A DNA stretch of 34,081 nt from Myxococcales bacterium (GTDB lineage: Bacteria; Myxococcota_A; Polyangia; Haliangiales; Haliangiaceae): positions 1 to 34,081 of the forward strand of contig SXJR01000048.1 in the NCBI GenBank assembly GCA_005779305.1, in the 5' to 3' direction. The first letter of the stretch is position 1; each line of letters starts with the position of its first letter. Below the pieces are notes generated by a model that was not told the DNA's origin, did not search any database, and was given only the letters and a program-made list of their open reading frames with translations. Below are positions 16,634-24,674 of this stretch, piece after piece. A program made the translations under genes and the position numbers.

Positions 16634-16886
16634 CAGCGCCGCCGCGCCAAGTAACCGAAACACAATCGCTCCGGCTCCGCCTGTCACGCGCGACAGCACG
16701 CCCGTGATCAGCGTGCAGTCTCGCGGTCTCGTCCGGCGGCCAGCCAGCCGCCGCATACATTATGATCGTTAGTGTTCATAAATTGGTGCGTACGTTCAAT
16801 CCATGGACATCTCTCCCTGCAGAGAGTGTGTGGGCTACTACCTTGATTTCCAATCATTCCACTATCTTTGTGATGTAGGTAAGCCA

Positions 16887-16903
16887 GGGCACGTAATCGG
16901 CAT
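16887..16903 (+). promoter_or_regulatory. Sigma-54-type promoter element of the Cys-rich secreted gene
   Basis: GGGCACG is followed at the correct distance by GGCA; GG at 16888-16889 and GC at 16900-16901 have 10 nt between them. About 9 of 12 core positions match; the -24 half is good and the -12 half weak. The predicted transcription start near 16913 gives a 35-nt leader that holds the GGAGGA ribosome site at 16935-16940, 7 nt before the ATG. Confidence 0.5.
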
Positions 16904-16947
16904 GGGCAGTGCAAAGCCTTCCTCCTTCACCCCCGGAGGATGAGCTG

Positions 16948-17838
16948 ATGAAGAAGCTGGTCACGACCGTTGTTGCGTTGGCCCTTGGGCTTCTTGGTGC
17001 GGGCACCGCCGCGGCGCAGACATCGGAGGGCTTCGACGGGCTCGCCTTCTCGGGCGCGCTGAACTCGTGGCAGTGCAACAAGGTCCGGCTGCCGCCGAAC
17101 GCGACCTCGCCATCGATCCTCATCACCGGCGTCCTCAGCAACTGCTCGGCCGGCTCGTGCAGCAACGCCACCGGCGATCCTGACCTGTACGTGTACGCCT
17201 CGACCGCGACCGGCTCCGCCCCGAGCAGCCGGGCGTCGGGCTCCACCTGCACCGCGACCGCGGTGGGCACCGAGGGCACCTGCTCCGTCACGTCGGGCAC
17301 CTCGGACAAGTACTACTGGGCCTGCACCTTCGGCTACTCGGCCTTCACCACCATCCAGCTGCGCGCGAACTACAGCATGCCCAACTCGGGTCAGACCGGC
17401 GGAACCGCTCAGGGCACGGTCTATTACATGGACTACTGGAAGGACAACCTGTTCCTCAGCATCGCCTACCACCGCGTCGGGTGCCTCACCGGCAGCGTCT
17501 CGGTCGTGAGCAACACTGACTACGACGGGTTCTCGAACGGCGACTACTGCCGCAACGGCTCGGCCTGGAACAGCCCCGGCATCTACGGCACCGGCACCAC
17601 CTACCAGCTGTCCTGGTCGTTCGGGTCCGCGACCTACAGCAGCGCCGTTAGCGCGTCCAACACGTGCAACACGGGCGCGAACAACGCCTACGGCACGGCC
17701 AACAACGCCTACCGCTCGACCACCTGCAGCTACAACATCTTCAAGAACTGCAACAGCGACTGCTGGATCAAGAACTTCTCGAACTGTCTCGATGGGTCGG
17801 GCGGCAGCGGCATCTCGATCGCCAGCCCCTGCTGGTAG
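16948..17838 (+). CDS. Secreted cysteine-rich protein, possible pre-peptidase C-terminal-like fold
   Basis: A 296-residue protein. The start is fixed by GGAGGA 7 nt before the ATG. A signal peptide (MKKLVTTVVALALGLLGAGTAAAQ) is cleaved probably after Ala23. The mature protein is rich in Ser, Thr, Asn, Gly and Tyr and has 14 cysteines, probably all in disulfides. The segment SSCSNATGDPDLYVYAS resembles the DxDLYV strand of pre-peptidase C-terminal (PPC) domains, but I would not assign the family on that alone. The C-terminal 70 residues form a dense Cys/Asn block (SNTC...TTCSYNIFKNCNSDCWIKNFSNC). The gene is 4 bp from the next one, a membrane-anchored protein, so the two are probably co-translated partners. 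Confidence 0.8.
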   Translation: MKKLVTTVVALALGLLGAGTAAAQTSEGFDGLAFSGALNSWQCNKVRLPPNATSPSILITGVLSNCSAGSCSNATGDPDLYVYASTATGSAPSSRASGSTCTATAVGTEGTCSVTSGTSDKYYWACTFGYSAFTTIQLRANYSMPNSGQTGGTAQGTVYYMDYWKDNLFLSIAYHRVGCLTGSVSVVSNTDYDGFSNGDYCRNGSAWNSPGIYGTGTTYQLSWSFGSATYSSAVSASNTCNTGANNAYGTANNAYRSTTCSYNIFKNCNSDCWIKNFSNCLDGSGGSGISIASPCW

Positions 17839-17842
17839 CACC

Positions 17843-18595
17843 ATGCCGAAGCGCTTTCTCGGCTGGACTGCCGCTCTGGTCGTCGCGGGCGCGCTCGTGC
17901 TCGTGATCGGCAGCAGGGGCCGTTCGCCCGCGACCACCCATCGACCGACCACGGCGGCGCCGAGCCCTGGGGGTGGCGCTGCCGCCGGCGAGTCTGGAGC
18001 AGGTGCGCGCCAAGCCCGTGCCGCGCACACGCTCGTCCCCCACCGCAGCGACGGCGCCCCGCCAGCAGCTACGCCCGGGGCCGCTGCCTTCCGCGAGTAC
18101 ACCGACGACTACGTGCAGCTCCATCTCGCAGAAGTCCAGGAGCACATGGCCAAGGAGGGCATCACGCTGGCCGAGACCAAGGAGCTGACCTACTTCGCCC
18201 TGGCCGTGCTCGAGTCGCAGGACTGGGACGTGGTCGAGGATCTGACCGGTCACCCCATCGAGGACGAGGCGCGCCGCCAGGCCGCCGTGGAGATGCGGCG
18301 CCGCAGCCAGCAGATGCGCGATGAGGTGCTCGCCAGCGAGAGCGAGGAAGCGCGATGGGCCGCCATCGAACGGGTCGAGAGCGGGTATCTCTCCGAGTAC
18401 TACCGCATCACCGGCATGACCCCCGCGTTGCTCGACCAGCTGCTCCTGCAGTCGATCAACAACAACAAGATCTGGGAGACCGCCTCGGCGGCGGCGCCCA
18501 ACGCCGCGCCCCAGGCCCCCACCGGCGCCCTGAACTGCGTCAAGCGCGACCCCAAGAATCCCGACGCGCCGCCGGTGCCGGTCGCCTGCCCGTAG
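17843..18595 (+). CDS. Membrane-anchored helical protein, partner of the secreted Cys-rich protein
   Basis: A 250-residue protein starting at ATG 17843, 4 bp after the previous stop. An N-terminal membrane helix (FLGWTAALVVAGALVLVIG) is followed by a low-complexity Ala/Gly/Pro/Thr spacer to about residue 85. A mostly helical domain follows (REYTDDYVQLHLAEVQEHMAKEG...), with a strongly charged helix (AAVEMRRRSQQMRDEVLASESEE). The C-terminus is Pro-rich with two Cys. I do not recognise a family. The anchor, long spacer and helical head recall membrane-bound folding helpers for a secreted partner, which would suit the neighbouring Cys-rich protein, but this is only a guess from layout. Confidence 0.75.
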   Translation: MPKRFLGWTAALVVAGALVLVIGSRGRSPATTHRPTTAAPSPGGGAAAGESGAGARQARAAHTLVPHRSDGAPPAATPGAAAFREYTDDYVQLHLAEVQEHMAKEGITLAETKELTYFALAVLESQDWDVVEDLTGHPIEDEARRQAAVEMRRRSQQMRDEVLASESEEARWAAIERVESGYLSEYYRITGMTPALLDQLLLQSINNNKIWETASAAAPNAAPQAPTGALNCVKRDPKNPDAPPVPVACP

Positions 18596-18672
18596 TCGAT
18601 CGGACGCCGGGCGCACAGGCCAGCTCGTCGAGCCGAGCGCCGGTGCCGCCGGGTTTCGCGGGCCGCGCGGCC

Positions 18673-20808
18673 ATGCGAGCATGGGGTCAAGTGTCGATCT
18701 CGCCCGAGGACCTGCGCCGGCTGGGCGGCGAGCTGACCGCGGGGCTCAGCCCCGATCAGGTCGACGCGCTCACCGAGCGCCTGACGCGCCTGACCTACGC
18801 CGAGGACGCGGTGGTGGTGCAGGAGGGCGGTCGGGACCGGACGCTGTACCTGGTCCTCGAGGGCGAGGCGGAGGCGAGCCGCGGCGGCGTGGTGGTGACG
18901 CGGATCCTGCCGGGCGAGTACTTCGGCGAGCTCGGCCTGCTGGTCGAGGCGCCGCGGGCCGCGACCGTGACCGCGACCGCGCCGCTGACCGTCGCGGCGC
19001 TGGTACTCGACGGCTATCGCGCGCTCGCGGCGACGCACCCGGCCGTGGCCCTGCGCTTGACCGAGCGCTTCGTCGCCGGGCTGCGCACGCGGCTGACCGA
19101 GGTGTCCGACAGCCTGGGCGCGCTGCTGCGCGAGCGGTCGCTGCCGCGGCGCGCTCGGCTGCGGATCACGGTGCTCGGGCAGCGCCGCGACGTGCCCACC
19201 GGGGTCGCGGTCGGCACGCTGTTGCCGGCGGTGGTCGGCGAGCTGCCGGTGGTGGCCGCGCTGATCGATCGTCGCCCCGTGTCGCTGAGCGCGCGCGTCA
19301 CGTCGCCGTGCACGATCGAGCCGGTGACGCCGGCCACCGCCGACGGCGAGCGCATCCACCGCCGGGGGCTGGCGTTGCTCCTGCTCGAGGCGGCCCGTCG
19401 GGTCGACCCGACCACCGAGCTGGCCTTCGGTCACTCGCTCGGCATCGGCCAGCGGGTGCGGGTGCGCGGGCGCATCAAGGATGAGCTGCCGGCGCTGGCG
19501 GCGCGGCTCGAGGGCGAGCTCGCGGCGCTGGTGGCTGCCGACCTGCCGGTGCGCGAGGAGCTGTGGTACGTCGACGAGGCGCGCGAGTACTTCACCGACG
19601 CCGGCTGGCCCGAGGTCGGCGCGCTGCTCGAGTCGTGGATGGGGCCGCTGGTGCCGGTGTCGACCTTCGGTCAGGTCCACGCGCTGGCGCTCGATCCGGT
19701 CGGCCCGTCAGCCGGCGCGCTGGGCGGCGCGCGGGTGCTGCCCGAGGACGGCGAGCTGCTGCTGGTGTACCCGCCGGCCAGCGCGGCGCGACCGGTCGAC
19801 GACGCCGAGCTGCGACGGACCCGCGCCATCCTCCATCGCATGACCAGCGCCCAGGAACGGTGGCTCGACGCGCTGGGCGTCGATAGCGTCGGAGCGTTCA
19901 ACCGCCTGTGCGTGGGCGGCCGGGTGTCGGAGCTGATCCGCGTGGCCGAGGGCTATCACGAGCGACGGGTGTCGGAGATCGCCGACGAGATCCGCGGCAG
20001 CGGCGCGCGGCTGGTGGCGATCGCCGGCCCGTCGTCGTCGGGGAAGACCACGTTCATCAAGCGGCTGCGCACCCAGCTTCAGGTGCTCGGGATGACGCCG
20101 CACGAGCTGTCGCTCGACGACTACTACGTCGACCGCGAGCGCACGCCGCGCGACGCGTCGGGGGAGTACGACTTCGAGGCGTTCGACGCGCTCGAGGTCG
20201 AGCTCCTGACCGAACACCTGGGCCAGCTGTGCGCCGGGGACGAGGTCGAGCTGCCGCGCTACGACTTCCGGCGCGGCGCCGCCGTGCGCGCCACCGGCCG
20301 CCGGGTCCGGCTGGGCCGGCAGGACGTGCTCCTGGCCGAGGGCATCCACGGGCTGAACCCGCGGTTGGCCGAGCTGGTGCCCGCCGGCGCTGCGTTCGCG
20401 GTGTTCGTGTGCCCGCTGACCCAGCTGCCGTTCGATCGGCTGTCACGGGTCCACACCTCCGATGTCCGGCTGCTTCGTCGCATCGTCCGCGATCGCCACG
20501 GCCGTGGCCACGACGCCGCCTCGAGCATCGCCCGCTGGCCCAGCGTGCGGGCCGGCGAACGCCGCCACATCTTTCCCTACCAGCACCGCGCCGACGCGGT
20601 GTTCGACACCTCGCTCGTCTACGAGCTGTCGGTGCTCAAGGTCTACGCCCAGCGCTACCTGCTGGAGGTGCCCACGTCTCACCCCAGCTACACCGTCGCC
20701 TATCGGCTGCAGCAACTGCTCGAGCGGTTCGTGCCGATCTACCCCGACCACGTGCCGCCGACGTCGATCGTGCGCGAGTTCATCGGGGCCAGCGGCTTCG
20801 AGTACTGA
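18673..20808 (+). CDS. Cyclic-nucleotide-binding / ThrRS-like / uridine kinase fusion
   Basis: 711 residues from ATG 18673; GTG 18691 has GGGG 4 nt upstream and may be the true start. Residues 10-140 are a cNMP-binding domain with phosphate-binding cassette GEYFGELGLL...PRAATVTA. Residues about 160-420 resemble the TGS/SAD-like region of threonyl-tRNA synthetase found in two-domain nucleoside kinases, including the AFGHSLGIGQ segment. Residues 448-711 form a uridine/phosphoribulokinase-type kinase: Walker A AGPSSSGKTTF (452-461), SLDDYYVDR (480-488), YDFEAFDALE and AEGIHGLNP. The ThrRS-like plus kinase arrangement is known from clostridial-type nucleoside kinases. The extra N-terminal cNMP domain suggests control by cAMP or cGMP. 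It follows the secreted pair by 77 bp and converges on the LtaS/sulfatase gene. Confidence 0.88.
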   Translation: MRAWGQVSISPEDLRRLGGELTAGLSPDQVDALTERLTRLTYAEDAVVVQEGGRDRTLYLVLEGEAEASRGGVVVTRILPGEYFGELGLLVEAPRAATVTATAPLTVAALVLDGYRALAATHPAVALRLTERFVAGLRTRLTEVSDSLGALLRERSLPRRARLRITVLGQRRDVPTGVAVGTLLPAVVGELPVVAALIDRRPVSLSARVTSPCTIEPVTPATADGERIHRRGLALLLLEAARRVDPTTELAFGHSLGIGQRVRVRGRIKDELPALAARLEGELAALVAADLPVREELWYVDEAREYFTDAGWPEVGALLESWMGPLVPVSTFGQVHALALDPVGPSAGALGGARVLPEDGELLLVYPPASAARPVDDAELRRTRAILHRMTSAQERWLDALGVDSVGAFNRLCVGGRVSELIRVAEGYHERRVSEIADEIRGSGARLVAIAGPSSSGKTTFIKRLRTQLQVLGMTPHELSLDDYYVDRERTPRDASGEYDFEAFDALEVELLTEHLGQLCAGDEVELPRYDFRRGAAVRATGRRVRLGRQDVLLAEGIHGLNPRLAELVPAGAAFAVFVCPLTQLPFDRLSRVHTSDVRLLRRIVRDRHGRGHDAASSIARWPSVRAGERRHIFPYQHRADAVFDTSLVYELSVLKVYAQRYLLEVPTSHPSYTVAYRLQQLLERFVPIYPDHVPPTSIVREFIGASGFEY

Positions 20809-20829
20809 GCTGACCGAGCCGGCCGCGGG

Positions 20830-23199
20830 TCAGAACGTCGCGGTCACGGTGCGGTCCATGGCCCGCTCGACCGTCCGCGGCCGCGAGCGAGTCTGGGCCC
20901 GGGCCCGTGCGGCACCACCGACGACGAACTCGTGGGTGAGGCGCGGCCGACCGGCCTCGAGCACTTCCAGGCGCCACCGACCCGGGATGCGGAGTCGACC
21001 GTTGGGGGCGAGGTGGGTCGAGCGGCTGGTAGCGGTGCCCAGCGTGACCGCCGGCGTGTCGTGGGCGACCCCGAGGGGATCGATCCAGCGAAGCACGACC
21101 GTGTGCTCCTGGCCGTCTTCGACCCACTGGATCCTGGCGAAGATCGGCTCGCCTGCGCGGACGGGCTCGACGACGCGGAACGTGTTGTGGCCCTTCACCG
21201 GCACGCCCAGCTCGGCGTACTTGGGACCGGGCGTCCGGAGATCGTCGGGGCGGAGGCGCTGCTGCCGGGTGTCGCCGCTGACGGCGACGAACGCCGCGTT
21301 GGCCTGGAAGTACCAGGCCGAGCACAGCCGTGCATAGGTCGTCAGCATCTCGGGATGGCTCGCGCCGAGGTCCCGACGCTCGCCGGGATCGGTGGCCAGA
21401 TCGTAGAGCCGCTCGTCATGGCCGTCGGTTCGCGCGACGTACTTCCAGCGTCCGTCGCGCACACCCCACTCGGCCGGCGTCGAGCTCTTGTGGAAGTACA
21501 CCAGCTCGGTGGCGCGGCCCGGATCGAGTAGATCGCGGCCGGGCAGGCGGTGCGGCGGGAAGCGGAGCAGGCGGGCCACGGTGGGGAAGATGTCGCCGGT
21601 GCGGCCGATCCGCGGCGTGGTGATCGGCGCGACCGCCGAGCCGGGCGCCGCGATCAGCAGGAACTCGCGGACGTTCTCCTCGAAGAGTCGGTTCTTGTGG
21701 CCGAGGTTGCCGTGGTGAACGTCGCCGAAGGCCTCGCCGTGGTCCCCGGTGATCACGAACACGGTGTTGGCGAGCAGGCCGCGCTGCTCGAGGTCGCTCA
21801 CCATCTGGCCGATCACCTGGTCGGTGAAGTGGATCGTGGCGCGGTACCGCTGCTGGCGGTCGTCACCCGTGAACGGGCTCACGTGGCCGGCGGGAAGGTC
21901 GTACGGGTGGTGGGTGGAGATGGTGAAGAAATCGAGCAGGAACGGCGTGCCCCGGCTGGCGTCGCCGTCGATCCACGCGAGCGCGCGCCGCCAGGCCAGA
22001 CGCTCGTCGACACCCCACGACGTGGCGGGGTCGCCGGCGTGGTCAGGATCGTAGATCTTGTCGTAGGGCAGCTGGCGGTACAGCGCGCCCATGTTCTCGA
22101 AGTGGAGCCGCTGGGCGCTGAACAGGGCCGTTCGGTAGCCGGCGGCGCGGGCGCTCGCGACCAGCGTCGGGCCGCGGTATTCGCCCATCTCCTCGTGCAC
22201 GCTGCCCCAGGTGAGCGTGTAACCACCCGTCACGCGCTCCATGTGCGACCGCGTCGTCGACGGAAAGCTGGTGTAGAGAGAGTCGAACAGGACCCCGCGC
22301 GACGAGAGCGCGGCCAGGTGAGGAGCCAACGACGCGTCGATCCGGCCGTCGACGATCAGGTTCTGGCTGCCGACCGACTCGAGCACGATCGTGACCACGT
22401 TGGGCCGGACCAGGGCGGTCAGCGCGGTGCGCGCCCGCCCCAGCTCCTCGCGCTGACTCTCGGGCTCCGCGGCGACGCCGTGGCGCAGCCGGCGGGTGTC
22501 GACGCGCTCCCAGCCGTCGACCGCGCGGGCGTAGGTGCGCGTCAACGCGCTCTCGGCAAGTGTGATCACCGCATGATCCTCCAGGTTGTGCAGTTGCCAG
22601 CGCGGCGCGAGCACCAGACAGCTCACGCCCCACGCGGCGGCGACCGACACGCGGAGGACCCCGGTCCCTCGCCGAACCGGCCTGCTGGTCGTCGCTGCTT
22701 CCGGCCGGCGTGGCCACCAGCGCCCCACCATGACCGCGGCCGTGACGACGGTGATGACGACGATGAGCGCGAGGTTGACGTAGAACCAGCGGTCGAGCTC
22801 GGCGACGAACGAGTCGCGCATGGCGCCGAGATCGACGCCGACGCCTTCGTTCTGCGAGAGGTTGGCGTGGTCGAAGAACAGCTTGTAGATCACCTGATCG
22901 ACGGCGAGGTAGACGTTCAGGCTGGTGAGCACCCCCGTGAACGCCACGGCGGCCGGCCGCCAGCGCACCGCCAGGGCGGCGAGCGCCGCCAGCGCCGCGG
23001 CGACCGCGACGTGCTGGAGCTGCATGAACGGCAGGCGGAGCAGGAAGCTGCATGCCCCGCTCAGCCCGTCGCCGGAGCGATGGACGTAGCCGAAGTAGTT
23101 CTCGAGCTGGATGACCAGCAGGAGCGCGAGGTGGCCGGCGAACACGACGACGGCGGCGCGGCGCGCCAGCCGTGAGCGGGGGACAACGGGGTGGCTCAT
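20830..23199 (-). CDS. LtaS/sulfatase-type membrane phosphotransferase, paralogue A
   Basis: 789 residues from ATG 23199. Five N-terminal membrane helices (about 15-31, 52-78, 83-105, 139-159, 180-198) precede a periplasmic alkaline-phosphatase/sulfatase fold. Metal and catalytic positions seen: Glu274 (IVLESVG), nucleophile candidate Thr315 in SFPSTTRSH, STHHPYD near 428-434, Asp486-His487 in ITGDHGEAFGD and GHKNRLFEENVREF. The layout is that of LtaS, OpgB and YejM relatives, which move glycerol-phosphate or phosphoethanolamine groups onto envelope polymers or lipids. About 150 residues after the catalytic domain form a beta-rich tail. The substrate cannot be told. It is strongly similar to the gene at 31154-33409. 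No ribosome site is visible; a good sigma-54-type element lies 14-30 bp upstream of the ATG. Confidence 0.88.
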   Translation of the reverse strand: MSHPVVPRSRLARRAAVVVFAGHLALLLVIQLENYFGYVHRSGDGLSGACSFLLRLPFMQLQHVAVAAALAALAALAVRWRPAAVAFTGVLTSLNVYLAVDQVIYKLFFDHANLSQNEGVGVDLGAMRDSFVAELDRWFYVNLALIVVITVVTAAVMVGRWWPRRPEAATTSRPVRRGTGVLRVSVAAAWGVSCLVLAPRWQLHNLEDHAVITLAESALTRTYARAVDGWERVDTRRLRHGVAAEPESQREELGRARTALTALVRPNVVTIVLESVGSQNLIVDGRIDASLAPHLAALSSRGVLFDSLYTSFPSTTRSHMERVTGGYTLTWGSVHEEMGEYRGPTLVASARAAGYRTALFSAQRLHFENMGALYRQLPYDKIYDPDHAGDPATSWGVDERLAWRRALAWIDGDASRGTPFLLDFFTISTHHPYDLPAGHVSPFTGDDRQQRYRATIHFTDQVIGQMVSDLEQRGLLANTVFVITGDHGEAFGDVHHGNLGHKNRLFEENVREFLLIAAPGSAVAPITTPRIGRTGDIFPTVARLLRFPPHRLPGRDLLDPGRATELVYFHKSSTPAEWGVRDGRWKYVARTDGHDERLYDLATDPGERRDLGASHPEMLTTYARLCSAWYFQANAAFVAVSGDTRQQRLRPDDLRTPGPKYAELGVPVKGHNTFRVVEPVRAGEPIFARIQWVEDGQEHTVVLRWIDPLGVAHDTPAVTLGTATSRSTHLAPNGRLRIPGRWRLEVLEAGRPRLTHEFVVGGAARARAQTRSRPRTVERAMDRTVTATF

Positions 23200-23212
23200 G
23201 AGCTGGGGAGAT

Positions 23213-23229
23213 AGCAACCGGCTTGCCAG
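23213..23229 (-). promoter_or_regulatory. Sigma-54-type promoter element of LtaS/sulfatase A
   Basis: The minus strand reads CTGGCAAG then CCGG then TTGCT. GG at 23227-23226 and GC at 23215-23214 have 10 nt between them. 11 of 12 core positions match (C to A at one -24 position). The predicted transcription start near 23202 leaves a 3-nt leader before the ATG at 23199. Confidence 0.65.
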
Positions 23230-23400
23230 TGGCGTCGCCCGCAAGTAGGCGTGGGGCTTCGACGGAGCAGGCGCTGTACGCCGCTGGCAGACACCTCGGT
23301 CCGGATCTGTTCGCTGGGCCCGCACGGACGGCGGCGAGCCGGCTCCGGTCCGAGTTCCGCCATAGATGTTACGTCTCGAGCGGGTCGGCGGCTGACGTCC

Positions 23401-23417
23401 CTGGCACGTCGAGTGCT
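23401..23417 (+). promoter_or_regulatory. Sigma-54-type promoter element of the lipoprotein gene
   Basis: CTGGCACG is a perfect -24 box, followed by TCGA and GTGCT. GG at 23403-23404 and GC at 23415-23416 are 10 nt apart; 11 of 12 core positions match. The predicted transcription start near 23428 gives a 26-nt leader that holds AGGAG ahead of the ATG at 23454. Confidence 0.68.
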
Positions 23418-23453
23418 CTGGCGAACGGTCAGCAACCAACCAGGAGCTGACCC

Positions 23454-24623
23454 ATGACCAACAAGTTGATCACTGCGCTCTCGTCGCTGTCGTGCTCGTT
23501 CATCCTCGTCGCGTGCGGCAACGACGCCGACCCGCAGCGCCAGGCTGCCTTCGTCGTCGAGCTGCCCGGGGCGACCGCCGAAGGCGGCCTCTCCGGCCAG
23601 GTCGACCGCGTCGAGGTGACCGCGAAGCCCGACGGTGGTAGCCGCGCCGAGCTGGATCTGGCGCTCGACGAGCTCGGCTCGTACGCCGTCGACGTGGAGA
23701 CCACCGCCGACGGCGCCATCCACGTGGTGATGGCCAATGACGACGGCATCAAGCAGTCCATCATCGTCGAGCCGGGCCGCATGGAGGTGGAGTACACCCA
23801 CGGCGGCACGACCGACTACGTGCGCGTCACGTCGCCGCGCAAGACGCTGTTCTCGCTCACCAGCGCCGCGTCCCCCGAGCTGCGCCTGGACCCCGTGTGG
23901 AACGGCTACCCGCTACTGGGGGCCGCGCTGGCCGCGCTCGACGAGGTCGCCGATCAGCTGCCGCCGGGCGAGCTCGATCGGCTCCACCGTGCCCTCAACA
24001 GCTACGCCGGGTGGCACGCGGGCGAGGTCACGCCAAACCCCGACGTGTCGGTGGCGCGCCTGCGAGAGGACCAGCTGCTGGCAGCCTACGGCCTCGATTC
24101 GGTGGGCGCGGAGGCGGGCTCGGGGTCGTACTACTGCGAGGCGCCGCGTTCCGCCACCGCGACCCTCGGTGGCGGATCGGTGACCGGCTACGGGATCAGC
24201 GCGAACTGCACGGTCGGCAAGGTCGACGCCAACGCCCTGTGCGACAGCAGCGCAACGCTCTTGGCTAGCTCGAACATCATCGCGATGTCGGCGGTCCCCG
24301 GCGCCGGCTGTCCGGCCGTGTCGACGCACAAGGGTGGCTTCACCGCCACCGGCAACGCCTCGGTCGCTCCCAGTGGCGGCGCGTGCAAGCCGAACGGCAC
24401 GAACGACACTGCCACCGCGGTCAACTGCACCATCACGGCGCCGGGCGGATCGGCGACCTCGAACGCCGTCAGCGCGTCGTCCGACGGCACGGGTGGCAAG
24501 GTGACCGTTTCGCTCAAGGGGACCGCGTGCTGGCACTACTGGGGGGGCTTCTGGCTGGTGAGCGACGTCCTCCAGGTCACGGGCACGTCGTCGTCGGCCA
24601 TCACCAGCAGCTCGTGCTCGTGA
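23454..24623 (+). CDS. Lipoprotein of unknown function
   Basis: 389 residues. The start is supported by AGGAG about 8 nt upstream. The lipoprotein signal ends FILVACGN (Cys21). The N-terminal 150 residues look like beta strands with many Asp and Glu (VVELPGATAEGGLSG, IIVEPGRMEVEYTHGG). A helical stretch follows (LGAALAALDEVADQL...LHRALNSYAGWHAGEV). The last 160 residues are Ser/Thr/Gly/Asn-rich with eight or so Cys and resemble a secreted beta domain (SYYCEAP, ANCTVGK, GAGCPAV, VNCTITAP, TACWHYW). No family recognised. The codon and residue style of the C-terminal part recalls the Cys-rich secreted protein at 16948-17838, and both genes have sigma-54-type promoters. Confidence 0.82.
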   Translation: MTNKLITALSSLSCSFILVACGNDADPQRQAAFVVELPGATAEGGLSGQVDRVEVTAKPDGGSRAELDLALDELGSYAVDVETTADGAIHVVMANDDGIKQSIIVEPGRMEVEYTHGGTTDYVRVTSPRKTLFSLTSAASPELRLDPVWNGYPLLGAALAALDEVADQLPPGELDRLHRALNSYAGWHAGEVTPNPDVSVARLREDQLLAAYGLDSVGAEAGSGSYYCEAPRSATATLGGGSVTGYGISANCTVGKVDANALCDSSATLLASSNIIAMSAVPGAGCPAVSTHKGGFTATGNASVAPSGGACKPNGTNDTATAVNCTITAPGGSATSNAVSASSDGTGGKVTVSLKGTACWHYWGGFWLVSDVLQVTGTSSSAITSSSCS

Positions 24624-24624
24624 G

Positions 24625-24660
24625 GGCGCGCGCGGGGTCGGACCGGATCCGTTCCGCGCC
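24625..24660. terminator. Candidate bidirectional terminator between converging genes
   Basis: Outer arms GGCGCG (24625-24630) and CGCGCC (24655-24660) enclose an 18-bp near-palindrome CGGACCGGATCC... (24639-24656; 8 of 9 pairs). It fills the 51-bp gap between the lipoprotein stop and the converging STPK stop. There is no T-run, as is usual in such GC-rich DNA, so the call rests on structure and place. Confidence 0.4.
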
Positions 24661-24674
24661 ACGCCACGCCACGC

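Larger units (their letters stand above)
16605..16947. other. Divergent intergenic region, 343 bp, AT-rich in the middle
   Basis: It separates the FG-GAP/metzincin gene (minus) from the Cys-rich secreted gene (plus). The stretch 16750-16880 is much richer in A and T than the rest of the window. It contains inverted repeats TTATGA-N10-TCATAA (16760-16781), TCTCT-N6-AGAGA (16810-16825) and TGATT-TCC-AATCA (16844-16856). The last two lie 32-78 bp upstream of the plus-strand -24 element, where an activator could bind. No gene was found in it. Confidence 0.7.
23200..23453. other. Divergent intergenic region, 254 bp, between LtaS/sulfatase A and a lipoprotein gene
   Basis: It carries outward-facing sigma-54-type elements at both ends. 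Between them are a perfect 10-bp palindrome GAGCCGGCTC (23336-23345), about 58 bp upstream of the plus-strand -24 box, and a repeated CGGTCCG (23297-23303 and 23346-23352). These are possible activator sites. No gene was found in it. Confidence 0.6.
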
